Shown here: one piece after another, positions 25,734 to 37,112 of the stretch
Numbering within the stretch: the first letter of the stretch is position 1
Layout: each line of letters starts with the position of its first letter
Source of the DNA: Penicillium oxalicum
Lineage: Eukaryota > Ascomycota > Eurotiomycetes > Eurotiales > Aspergillaceae
DNA: 64,000 bases
Assembly: GCF_001723175.1 (NCBI RefSeq)
Contig: NC_064655.1
Span: forward strand, 3,410,001-3,474,000
Direction: 5' to 3'
Position numbers and translations under genes: made by a program
The notes under the pieces: model-generated
What the model saw: the letters and a program-made list of their open reading frames with translations, nothing else
Database searches by the model: none
Told to the model about the DNA's origin: nothing

Positions 25734-27434
25734 ATGGAGGACAACGCCGAACTCGAGTCCTTTCGCCGCCAGTGGCGTGAAGAGGTTGCTCGACGGACCA
25801 AGTCTACGGCTTCTGGTACGCCCTCCGATGCTTCACGCTCTGTCGCGGCGCCAGGAGCGCCCACGACCTCCATACATGCAAGCAAAAAGCCGCCACGTCG
25901 TGCGACCACCGCTCCCAGGGATCTGGCTGAACAAGGTCCTCTGCCCGATGCCTTCGACACAGACGGCCTGGCTCGGCAGGTCGGGGATTTACGAGTGACA
26001 GAGACACATGAGGAAGCAGAGGAAGATGGGTTCACCCGCCGGGCGCAACAGGAACCCGAGTCGGCCCTTGAACACTTCGAACGAGCAGTCGAGAAGGAAG
26101 CCGCCGGCAATCTGGGTGACAGTCTTCAACATTACCGCAAGGCTTATCGAGTAAGTGCACCAGTGGTCACTGGCTGGAAATAGTGGCCTGGAAGGGTGTG
26201 CTGACCGGCAAACTAGCTGGACGCTGGGGTGGACAAGGCCTTCCGCAACAAACATTACTCCCATGTTTGGAAGAAGCCCGCGCAACCCGCGCCAGCTGAT
26301 CCCGCATCTTCAGTACCTGCGGCGCCGGCAGCTCCTCCAGAAGTCGAAGTTCTTCCCACTCCTGAATTGATTCAATCGTTCGCCCATCTTCCTGTTCCGC
26401 AGGCGGAACCGCTCATCGAGGGAGACGCCCCCCCGCCGTGTCCCATCGCTCACGTTCCGTCCGAAGTGCTCGTTGAGATTCTTCGACATGTTGCACTACG
26501 AGATCCAGCCGCTTTTGCTCGTATGGCGTTGGTCTGCAAGAGGTTCGCGTATCACTTTGCCCATGAGCAACATATTTGGAAGCACCTGTGCCAACGGCCA
26601 CAGTTTGGGTTTCAAGGCATGCATTATACCTTCGCGTGCGATGATGTCGGTCGTCCCGTCTACACGCTAGACGAAGTCGAGCGATACACCCCCTTCCCAG
26701 CCGACGCACCAGTCACGATCCCTAGCCCGTTATCTTCCTGGAGTCAGGTCTTCCAGTGCTATCCTCGTGTTCGATTCACAGGCATCTACATCAGCACGGT
26801 CAACTACTCTCGGCCTGGGGAGGTCTCGTCATTCCAGAATGTGTCCTGGAACAGCCCGATTCACATTGTGACCTATTATCGCTATCTCCGATTCTATCCC
26901 GATGGATCCGTGGTGTCCCTGCTGACCACGACAGAGCCTGTAGATGTTGTACCCCATATTAGCAAAGAGAACGTGATGGCTGCACGTCCCGCAACACACA
27001 AGTCGCACCAGCGGCATGCCTCCGACCAGGGTTATCCACATTCTGGGGCTGCAGAGCCTGTTCCGCCCGTGGCCATGAACGCTTTGAAACATGGTCTTCG
27101 CGGACGCTGGCGTCTCGTCTCGCCCCTGGACTTTACCGACGACGCTGAGGATTACAATTCGCCTCCCTCAGCGACCAGCAAGTCGCCCTCGTTTGATCCA
27201 CGTGATCTCATTGTAGAGACTGAGGGCGTGGATCCCAAGTACCGATATACGATGCACCTCTCGCTCCGATCGTCCTCGGTCACCAAGGCTCATCCAAACC
27301 CACCTCGGAACACCAAACTCGCGTGGCGTGGCTTTTGGAGCTACAACAAGATGACCGACGATTGGGGCGAGTTTGGACTTCGGAACGACCGAGCGTACGT
27401 GTTTCGACGAGTTCGTGGCTGGGGCTTGGAATAA
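25734..27434 (+). CDS. F-box protein, Pof7/Hrt3/FBXO9 type (SCF ubiquitin ligase subunit)
   Basis: Substrate adaptor of an SCF ubiquitin ligase. Two exons, 25734-26150 and 26217-27434, give 544 residues; the intron (GTAAGT..CTAG) falls inside a TPR-like helix pair. Residues about 108-150 (ESALEHFERAVEKEAAGNLG, then DSLQHYRKAYRLDAGVDKAF) form the single TPR-like motif found before the F-box in FBXO9-type proteins. The F-box lies at about 215-268 (HVPSEVLVEILRHV, then FARMALVCKRF and HIWKHLCQR). The C-terminal part (YPRVRFTGIYISTVNYSRPG, YYRYLRFYPDGSVVSLLTT, GRWRL, WRGFWSYNKMTDDWGEFGLR) is the beta-rich domain shared by Hrt3, Pof7 and FBXO9. The substrate is unknown. Confidence 0.9.
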
Positions 27435-29643
27435 GCATGGAGATGAAAGGCTTTGTAGATGACTTGACCTTGATCCATCGTGGGTTCTGTTGCTGCACAA
27501 ATCTCCTGCAATGTACACAAAGCATACATAACAAGGTTTTGATGGATGCCAGGAACAGCCCGCCGACTAAGTAGGCATACAGGTGTTGATTTCGGTTCAT
27601 GTGTGTTCCACTCTCCAGTGTCCACATACCTCCGCCGTGCGCAAGACATGGACTGCATCTTTCTGGCCCACCGCGAGTGGGCTGTAGAACCCAAGGATCG
27701 AGTCCACGGTCCGGCGCCGCCACCATGAAAAGTCTGGAATCCATTCCTTCTCCCGTCTTCTGCCGCACCTAGCCAGCGGTGGATGCAGACCACGGTGCAG
27801 GCCCGTTCCGAGACCAGTGGATAGATTCGACACTCGACACAGACAGTTCACATGTAGTCACCGTACATACTATGATGCCCCGGGTCAGAGTTTCCTTGAT
27901 CTGCATGGTCCACTCTGGGGGGTCCAACGCGTGTGTGATGGCAATCCATGCCGATCGGAGACATTGGAAGTCCTCGAAGGAGGCGGTAGGTCCATGATTT
28001 TGACAACAGGAATGCTTGGCCTGCGAGCCGATGCGGACGGACATCACCACATGACTTGACCGTCTGGACGATTCGGTGCAGAAGCAACTCCGAGACCCGA
28101 GAGAGAGCCCACAAGATGATCCGTTTGAAAGGTCATTAGTCATTCGAGTGCGCAACTGTGCGTAGCCATACTGCATTGGACGACCAGGGTCACTGATGGA
28201 CAGTCCTACCCTTGGCTCCTATGCCGTTGTGCTTGGCACTCTTGCATTCCGTTCGCGTAAGAGAAAAGATCAAACTCTGCATTCGATCAAAATGGGATAC
28301 CCACTTGCGACAAGCGACCCAGCGGCCTCACGATCCTCCGGCGAGACTTGGGCTGATAAACGACCACCCCGGTGAGCAGAAGATGAGGATTTGATTCCAA
28401 GTGAGAAGGTCCGCCCGGGAGGTACGTCCCAACGGGGTCTGCCTAGTGCCTACTGCGTCGTACCTTAGTGCCTGTAGACTGGGGCTCACCGGGCCCGAGG
28501 ACACGAGGGTACGAGGGTGATCCATCGTGAAGTGGTTCGTGGAACACTGAATCATAATGCACGTCCACCGGCCCTCGTCTGTCGAGAGAGTCCTTGTGCT
28601 TCGCCATCCCGGTTGCTTTTACTTCTCCGCCACCCCAACTTTCAACCCCGACTCACCTGTGCCTCTCTCCGCATTGCAATGTGGTCGGTCTGTGACGTTT
28701 TTCCCTTGAGTTGGTCAATCTATGACAAACCGGTCAGACAGGGCCCCGTGGGGAAGAAGCGACCCCCGGGCCGGGCGCACCAGGCCTCGCATGAGACAAG
28801 ATCCAGATATAGTACTACATCGGTACCTGTCAAACACTGAACAGAATGGGTAGAGACAATGTACCTCCGAAGTACCCCCACTTCCACTTTCCCGGGCCGG
28901 ACTGGAATCGTGTCGAACCAGGATCGGCATTGGATCCATCTGGAGGCCTCAGTCCGGATGATTATCTCAGCAGGGCGCTCGAATTATGCAGCACCCAAGG
29001 TTCAGTTGGTTGCAGACTACTCAAAACGACCGTGACACGAATATGACGGACGCCCGAGCCCGAGGCAGCCTAGCGGCGGTCGCCCTCTGATCGCCCGGAG
29101 GATCCCAAGTCTCAGCCAAGAAGGTTCCAAAAGAAGTTTTGCCTGGTCGGCATGCCGTCGGGTGGCGGCCAAAATGACTCGAGCCGCCAGCCTTACGAAC
29201 AGAACATACGGAAGCACGACTCGCAGTAGAGGGATATCTATTCCGTTCCACGCCAAAAAAGAGGGAGAGGGAAAAAAAAAAGAAGTACAGCAATTGAGCC
29301 AAATAGGACGAATTTGAATAGAGTATTAATACATGGACCGCTGCATAAATTCACCCAAACAAGGCCCTGCGACTCGGAACTGCCCCGGTCTCCACGACGG
29401 AAATCTCAAGTGGAGCACACATCTTAGGGTATGGCCCATCGCCACGCGCGCCGAGCGAAAAATCCGATGGGAGGAGGGTCGACTCGACTCGACCTGCAAA
29501 TTGGACGGGGGCACATTACCGAGACATCCATATTTGTTACGTGATCCCCCAGGATCTTTTCCCCTCATTCAACCTAGAACCTGCGGTTGTGTGCTTCTTC
29601 TCCATACTCCTCCGCAATCTTGAGAAATCTGCGCCAGTACACG
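27435..29643. other. intergenic region without recognisable gene
   Basis: 2.2 kb. Several open frames of 60-160 codons occur, mostly on the minus strand as shadows of one another at 27280-28176; none shows a motif or compositional bias for coding. A purine-rich A-run near 29260-29285 and pyrimidine-rich sequence just before 29640 probably belong to the transporter promoter. Confidence 0.5.
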
Positions 29644-31754
29644 ATGAGCATTGTCGAAGCACCCCAGGCGCTCCCAACGAGGAGCGTCGAGTCCTATCAT
29701 GGGCAGGACGAGGCAGAGAAGGCCATTCCTGAGAAACCAACGCCCACCGATGATCCGTTTGGAAATGAAGAGAATGGAGAGGTCAAGTATCGAGTGATGA
29801 AGTGGTGGTACGTCTTTTCCTTTTTTTTCTTTTTTTAAGGGGGTTTTGGTCTTGGTCTTGGTGTTTCTCTCTTCTCCAAAGAACGAGCAGATGGACTTGC
29901 GGTCCATCTTTGCACAGACGGTGGTCGAGATGATACATGGATTGTGACCATAGCTAACCATCTGATAGGCAATCGGGAATGTGTACGTCCATCCTCAATT
30001 GAAACGATGGTCCCTCGACGAATCGTCGAGGGCCTTGTGTATGCATGCAGATCTAACCCAGGTCCTTTTTCATCTTCACAGTGATGGTTGCTGAGAACAT
30101 CTCACTCGGTATCTTGTCACTTCCATCGGCTGTTGCAACTCTCGGCATTGTCCCGTAAGAGAATCTTGTTCCCCAGTCTTCTTCCCCCCTTTGGGCTATT
30201 CTCACCGGATGTCTCACAATCATCTTACAGCGCCTTCATCATCATTCTCGGTCTCTCGGCAATCTCGTGGTACACTGGTCTCATCATGGGTCAATTCAAG
30301 TTGCGCTACCCCCATGTGCACAGTATGGGTGATGCCGGTGAATTGCTCCTGGGCAAGTTTGGCCGAGAACTCTGCTACTGGGGCCAGCTGCTCTTCATCA
30401 TCTTCCTCATGGCCAGTCACATTCTGACCTTCACGGTCCTATTCAACACCATCACCAACCATGGCACTTGTACCATCGTCTTCGGTGTCATCGGTCTGGT
30501 GGTGAGCTGCATCTGTGCCCTGCCCCGAACCTCGGAGAAGGTGTTCATCATGTCCACCGTCTCGGCCGCGAGTATCTTAGTCGCCACTATTGTCACCATG
30601 ATCTCAATCGGTGTTCAGGCACCCGACAATGTCCAGAATGATATCGTCACCGATCCCACCTTTGTGGATGCCTTCCTCGCCGTCACCAACATTGTCTTTG
30701 CCTTCATCGCCCACGTTTCATTCTTTGGCATCATGTCGGAGATGCAGGATCCAGCGGAATTCCCCAAATCTCTCGCCATGCTCCAGGTCGTTGACACGGT
30801 GATGTATATTGTGACTGCCATGGTGATTTACTGTTACGCCGGGCCTGATGTCTCCTCGCCGGCTCTCTCTTCGGCGGGTCCCTTGATGAAGAAGGTTGCC
30901 TATGGACTGGCCATTCCAACGGTATGTATCGCCAACCTGGTCACAATCTCTGTTTTGAAGATGAGAGAGAGAGCCCTCCCCTCTCTTTGCCCCTTCCCCA
31001 ATCATGGACCGTATGGACTAACCGGTTCATCAACTATATAGGTGATCGTCGCCGGTGTGGTCTTCGGCCACGTCGCCTGCAAATATATTTACGTCCGCAT
31101 TTTCCGCGGCGAGCGCGCGCACCACATGCACGAGAGAAGTCTGCTGGCCACCGGTACCTGGGTCGCTATCGGTCTGACCACCTGGACCGTTGCCTGGGTC
31201 ATTGCCGAGTCAATTCCCGTCTTCAATGACCTGTTGAGTTTGATTGTAAGAAAATCACCAATGCAAACACTCTCAAAACCCCATAGTCCCTGTCTGCTAA
31301 CCGTTTGACCCCGTCTCCAGAGTGCCCTGTTCGGAAGTTGGTTCAGCTGTAAGTTTCTTGCTCACCTCTATTGCCTCCTTCAAAACTTCCTACGGCTTTC
31401 AAGCGCTAACCAATCCCTCTTATAGACGGCTTGCCCGCTATCTTCTGGATGGTCATGAACAAGGGTCAATGGTTCGCTTCGCCCAAGAAAATTGTTCTTT
31501 TCAGTGTCAACGTCATTATCCTCGGATTCGCATGCACTATCGTAAGCCAACCTCCTCTTCTTCTCCTCCTCCCCGGCCCCTCTCTCCTTTCTTCAACGCG
31601 TCTGTCTTTTGAAAAAGAAAAAGAAAAATGACCTCAACTATCTTCGCATCTAACCAAATGTCACCAGTGCGGACTGGGACTCTACGTCTCCGGCAAATCC
31701 ATCAACGAAAGCACTTCCTCGGCCAGCTGGACCTGCGCTAGCAATGCTATCTGA
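29644..31754 (+). CDS. AAAP-family neutral amino acid transporter
   Basis: Plasma-membrane amino acid permease of the AAAP family, related to Neurospora Mtr (neutral and aromatic amino acids). Eight exons: 29644-29807, 29969-29982 (14 nt), 30082-30154, 30231-30921, 31042-31245, 31321-31348, 31426-31541 and 31668-31754. They total 1377 nt and 458 residues. The hydrophilic N terminus ends KYRVMKWWQSGMLMVAENIS, followed by LGILSLPSAVATLGIVP, the conserved first helix. Later family segments include WYTGLIMGQFKLRYPHVHSM, GDAGELLLGKFGRE, FFGIMSEMQDPAEFPKSL and GTWVAIGLTTWTVAWVIAES. About eleven membrane helices are visible. The 14-nt exon encodes part of WWQSGM, which is conserved in the family, so it is needed. 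Convergent with the RGS-LOV gene. Confidence 0.9.
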
Positions 31755-32804
31755 TTCGTCCCTCCCCTCCCCCTCCTCCTTACCTCCTCGACAACGACGG
31801 CAACCGCATGATGATGATCACGCATATCAATTCTCAGAAACCAGCCTTGCTTCTCTTTCCCATTTTCACACTTATCTGACATAGAATTTCCGCATGGACA
31901 CGACCACTTACACACATCAAGTGGACAGCCGCGCAAAGAGCCATGATGACTTTCTCTATATAGAGATAGACTTTGTTTTTTTTATTTTCATCTTTTTGTT
32001 TTCTCTCGTGGCGTTCTTATGGAGTATCACATCCTCTTTTTTTTCGATTTTCAAAAGCGCAAAGGTAGATTATACACTGGATCGATTTTGTGAGCGCTGT
32101 CCCTTTGTATAGTTATACTCTAGGAATTGATGAAATAGCATCACTTTGCACATTATGCCGAGATCCTCGTGTTCCAAGTTATAAGTGCTTGTGTCTCTTA
32201 CCTTATGGTTCTTCATTTTCTTTTCTTTGCTCCTTTTTTTTTCTTTGAATGGAGTAGAGCTGGATCAATCGACTAGGTCTTGCCATAGTTGGGCGGGCAC
32301 ATGTAGTAGCGAATCTCTCGACAGAGACTCGCGTTAGACCTTGATTATGGATTGCCAGGTGTTGGGTGTCTAGATTCTAGGGCCCTTGGGCAATTCTCGT
32401 GAGAAATCCTGTAGGACGGACAAGGGGCCTCCCATTGCAGTGGTGAGGGAAACCTAGAAATGTTCCAGACTGGAGCGGCATCTGGGCGTTGAATGCAACG
32501 CTGTTCTGGGAAAAACGTGAAAGTCGTCAAAAAGGATTCAATACCGTACGATTCTCGCTATCATTTTAGGATCTGGCTCATGATCACAATCAATATCAAT
32601 ATTAATATACATTATTGTAACTGCACCGTTTGGGTGATTTCACAGCGCACTGTAGTCCTTCCATCGCAGGACCCGGTGTATGTCCGTCCAACGCCTCCCG
32701 CAATGAACAATACAAAGGGTAATAGCATCAGCAAAAATAAGAACAAAAACAAAAAAAAAAAGACAAAAGTGGGAGGGGGGGGGGGAAGAAAAATTGCGTG
32801 TCAA
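31755..32804. other. convergent intergenic region
   Basis: 1 kb of 3' UTR-like sequence between the transporter and the RGS-LOV gene, T-rich on the left and with an A-run followed by a G-run (32750-32785) on the right. No gene seen. Confidence 0.55.
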
Positions 32805-34895
32805 TCAAGCACGCCAATTGAGTGGAATTTGCTCCTCCTCATCGTCAACCACCACCACCATCCACACGCCAACCTGTCCATTACTGGCGTATAATGGGGT
32901 GCAGTGAATCCAGCGACTACGGCCATCACAATTGTATCGGGTGATCCATTTGATTCGAGCGGTAACGCTATGACCCTGCTGCATCGCTGCCATCAGCTCC
33001 TCCTTGACGGAGGATGAGCTTCCAATACGAGAAAGGAACGAGGACTGCAGTATTCCGGGGATTTGGAGTGATGGTGATGTGAACAAGACTCGGAGAGACG
33101 GGTAAGGTCGAACCAGCAGGTACTATTTATACATATATATTTTTTTAGTTTTTTGTCAAACGTTAGCTTGAACCGAGCCTTCAAAGCAAGGTCCAGGTGC
33201 AAGATAGAGCCAGGTGGGGGAAGCTCACATTCTCATATGCTCCAGTTAATCCCCGTAGCAGGGGAGACTTGACATCTCTGAGACGAATGGCCTCTGCTTC
33301 GCTGTCCATGGATCCTCCTCGCGGGTGCCATTGTCTCTGATTACGCGAGGATGGCCGCGTGTGGAGTGGGTGGAACAAGTCGCCACCATACTCTTGAACG
33401 GCGTTGAGTTCCTTGGGGCTAAAGAGCTCGCACAACTGTCGAAACTCGTCCTTATGCGGTGCGGTGGACATCTCGGCGATGCTCTCCTCATCTGGATCGC
33501 GGTACCGTGACTGAAGCTCAAGGAGGGATTCCATTTGGACTCCGTCGAGGGCCAGGCCGGAGACGTCAATTTGGGCGCCAATCACGTACTTCACAGTACC
33601 CTTGCTGTCGTACAGAGGTGCACATTGGAGAAGGTTCATGAATGGAGATCCGTCTCGGCGACTATACACGGGTGTGTCAGTCTCCAGGGGCACATTGCAC
33701 TTGGGAGGGGTCAAACGTACTAGTTGAGGAAAAGCTCCGAATGATGTCTTCCTGCCTTGAGAGACTCTCTCAACCGACGCACGCTATTGGGGTTCGTTTG
33801 CGGCCCTTGAAGGAACCGACAGTTGCGTCCCAAGACGTAATCCATACCATATTGTGTAGTTCGGTGGAACTCTGTTGGTTTATCAGCACAAAGCTTCTTT
33901 CTTCAAAGTTTGCCAAGCGAGGGGATGAGCCAACCTTTGGAAGCAAAAATGATTGGGTTGTCTGGACGCGAAGGATCCGTCAGACAAAAGACCTCCGCCA
34001 GCGCGTTTGCCGTGTCCCGGAACTTCATTGGCAATGTGCCCCGAACACGCTCCTCGACGATCTTGCTGGTGATGGTGATACATCTGGACGTGATATAGGC
34101 AGGAAGCTCTTCGGCGACCAGCGCGTTGAGACCGTCTTCGATCCGCCGCTCGAGAACCTTGTTGATCGTGATCCCTGCGGCCTCGGTCTCGTTTTGAATC
34201 GCTTGGACGGCTGGTGGTGGAACATCGTTAGAGAGTCGAATCAAAGTGTTTGCATATTCCAGCGCTTTGCGCGCCTTGACGGCATTGAGATAGTACGTGA
34301 GGGTTGAAATGGATCGTGGCCGCTCGTCCAAAAGAAATTCCCGGAATCTCGCCAGATATCGAGGATTATTGAGGATGCATAGCATGTGTTCCTTTCCAAA
34401 CATCACATCCGACAGGCGTTCCAGTTTATGGAGAGGTGCCTCGATCCCGTCCCACGGCGCGATCAATTCGTATGACGGACCTTCTTCATTCACTGGATTG
34501 TAATCCTCCGCCTCCTCGTACGGATTGCTCTCTTGAAGCAGCGGGAGCTCATGGGCCGTGGCGTGGCGGCGCATATTCTTGATCGAGGACTTGGGCGTGG
34601 GATAGGCGTTTTCGGCGAGAGACTGGGGCGGGGTGGTCTTTTCTTCGGCGATGATATCCAGTCCTTTCGGACGACTGGGAGGATGTGGAAATTCGTCGAG
34701 AAGGTGATCGGTCCTCAATGGCGAGAGAACCCGCGGAGAAGGTCTGTCAGGAACAGAGGGGTTCATCGCAGCCCGTGAATTTCTCCCCGACTCGGACATC
34801 CATTCGTGGTATTCATCGCGAAGACTTTCCGATCCCGACCGCAAGGAATCGCTATCGAGCCCCAGCATCTCGTCATGAAAATCTCCATACGACAT
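32805..34895 (-). CDS. RGS-LOV blue-light receptor candidate with C-terminal PAS-like segment
   Basis: Candidate flavin photoreceptor joining G-protein signalling to light, of the RGS-LOV architecture known from Botrytis BcLOV4. Four exons on the minus strand, 34895-33935, 33871-33721, 33661-33229 and 33122-32805, give 620 residues. Residues 1-140 are disordered. About 150-295 is a helical RGS-like domain (LERLSDVMFGKEHMLCILNN, YLARFREFLLDERP, ALAEVFCLTDP). The LOV core follows at about 298-400: PIIFASKEFHRTTQYGMDYV, then GRNCRFLQGP with the adduct-forming Cys338, NYRRDGSPFMNLLQCAPLYD and VKYVIGAQIDVSG. The last part (ENYLLVRPYPSLRVLFTSPS, then ITRYNCDGRSRWIHCTPLYA and VGVWMVVVVDDEE) looks like a second, degenerate PAS fold. 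The first donor, GTTGGC, is weak; retention gives an RGS-only product that stops 13 codons later. The start was chosen at the first ATG (MSYGDFHDEM). Confidence 0.88.
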
Positions 34896-37112
34896 CTTGA
34901 AGACTGATGATGGCAATGTGCATGAAATGCGAGGCCGGGAGTGTTACGTCGTCTATTCCTTTGCCCTTTCAAGGAGTAGGACCTGGATACCCTCTCACCC
35001 TGCGTAGGACATTGCTGGCTCTTATTGTCTTTGCGCATCGTGTACCTTTTTTTTTGCATCCAAAACATCGTTTGATGTATCATTTCTTGCCCCTCCCTCC
35101 GAGGATGGTCGCATTGATTTCCGTCGCTTTGAGATGACAATTTCTTCACTTGGTACCGTCCCGACGGGTCCAGCTGGCACAAACGCGTTCGCTCTTTGCA
35201 CAGGTCACAACTATCGTGGAAGCCGATCGATCCCCCCAAACTCGCTTGAAGGTCCAAGAGATCGACATTGACTCTTGGCGGATGATGCAACCGTGAACGT
35301 CTCCACCGTGTCAACGAGGCATGGCGCACGGGGATGAATATCTCCGGCCGGTGTCTGGTCCTCGATCCTGTCAGATGAAGTGGACAAACCGAGATCTCTC
35401 GTTAAGCATTGCAGACGATCATTCGACAGGAGAGAGTTTGGACCTGTCAGATTCCCGCACTGGCGGAAAACGAGGAGGACGGAAGGCGCCTTTGGGTTTC
35501 TTTTTGTGTTTGGATTGGGTGGATGAGTGCGGTGTACAACCATCACAATAGGCATTGACGGGGGTCTCACGAAGAATAAAGTACGGGTGGCTTGGTCTCG
35601 ATCGCTTCGACTCTTGCATGTTCGTTGGATTCTCGGAGCACTTGCGCCCTGCTGTTCGATTGCCTTGCATGGATCGAAGACTGCCATCGTCCCGATTTGG
35701 CATGTTCGTGTCGTAAACCACAACTCAAATCGCAAATCCAACCACCGCGGAAACACCACAGCACCTCTTTTCTTTTTTTTCCCCCTCTCTTTCCCCTGTC
35801 CCGCTTGCACTAGCAAAGTCCTCTCATCTGCTCGTAATTGTGTAGGTTCTGTCGATCGTGAGGCTAGAAAAGGGGGGGGGGGTTCTCCGCCCAACAGCAA
35901 AAAGCGTTCGACAACACGATCAGGACATTTCGTGCCTCCCTTTTGTTTTCTCTCGCTTGCCTCCCACGCTCTGACCCTCGTTTGCCTGCTCGTTACTGTG
36001 CCTGCATGCACGAGCACCAACTTCGAGGTTTCCGGTTCTATGAGGATCAAGCTGGATTACGGGTGCTCCCATCACGTCATTGCATAATGTCGTATCTCCT
36101 TGTGGCCGAGCTGTCACCGGGGAGGAGCTGATCCGACGCTTTCTGACAGGGGATCTACATCGGGGACGATCTCAGATCTGACATTGTCTCCTTCCTTGAT
36201 AAGTAAATACGAAGTCGAAATCTATTGTGGCTAAGTGATTGATATACCGCCAGGCCTGGGAGCTGGTCGGGAAAAGAAAAGAAAAAAAAATCAAATCACG
36301 AATGAAATAGAAGAACAGGAATACTGCCGTCTTTACCACCGTTGGACAACGTCCATTCACCCACGTCCTCGCAACTCACCTCGATGAGACCTCCATCATC
36401 TTGATGATCCCTGTTGAACCTAAATCTCTTTTACGTTTTTAGCAGCGTCAAGCAGCATCGGTCATTCCACTTTTGGCTCGTCAAATTACGGAGTGTACAA
36501 GCAACGAGTTTTGCATGTTGCATGATCGCTCAATCAACAAGATAGCGAGCAGATAGAAACGTGCCAGGTAGCAACCGAGTGATGTAGATGAATTCGGTAG
36601 TCGGGGAAAAGGAATCGAATGATCAGCTTACTAAAACTTGAAATACTTGACCATAATTCAGGTTGTTGTAAGGGCCTGCCGCGTGGGGCCTATAAACTGG
36701 ACATACTTCCTTCTCAGGTTCCGCTGTGCAAGGTTCAAGTGAGGCTGAAACGGCAGTCATACTTCAATTAAGGATTTTGATGCAATGTTCATCGAGAAAA
36801 AAAAAAAGGATAGCCTCAATGAAGGCGGTCAATTCAATATAAATTTGTGTTCTACCTCCTCTCAACAGACGCTAGCTCATTCAGTCCCCTCTTATGGACG
36901 TGAAGAGAATCTGGTTGGCAGACTACTAATTAACTGTGGTGAGGGCATCGTCAAATCTGGATCAGACCGGAGCTGCAAATCGACTGTTGGGTCAGTGACT
37001 TTATCGATAAGCGTCCGACCTGATAAGCCGATAAGCAAAAAATTTCGGGGATGCGGAGAAGCAATTTGGGACCAGCGCAAAGCACAATCGTGTCCATCTC
37101 TCCCAATCCAGG
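34896..37112. other. divergent intergenic region, RGS-LOV / DEAH helicase
   Basis: 2.2 kb between divergent genes. A minus-strand open frame at 35211-36050 (279 codons) is rich in Arg, Lys and Pro with no motif; a plus-strand frame overlaps it and both look like chance. GATC clusters occur at 35220-35265 and 36128-36180. Homopolymer runs are present (eight G near 35874, A-run near 36284). Confidence 0.5.

Noticed and set aside
35211..36050. 279-codon minus-strand open frame upstream of the RGS-LOV gene
   Set aside because: Arg/Lys/Pro-rich with homopolymer-encoded runs, no domain, overlapped by open frames on the other strand; more likely leader or promoter sequence.
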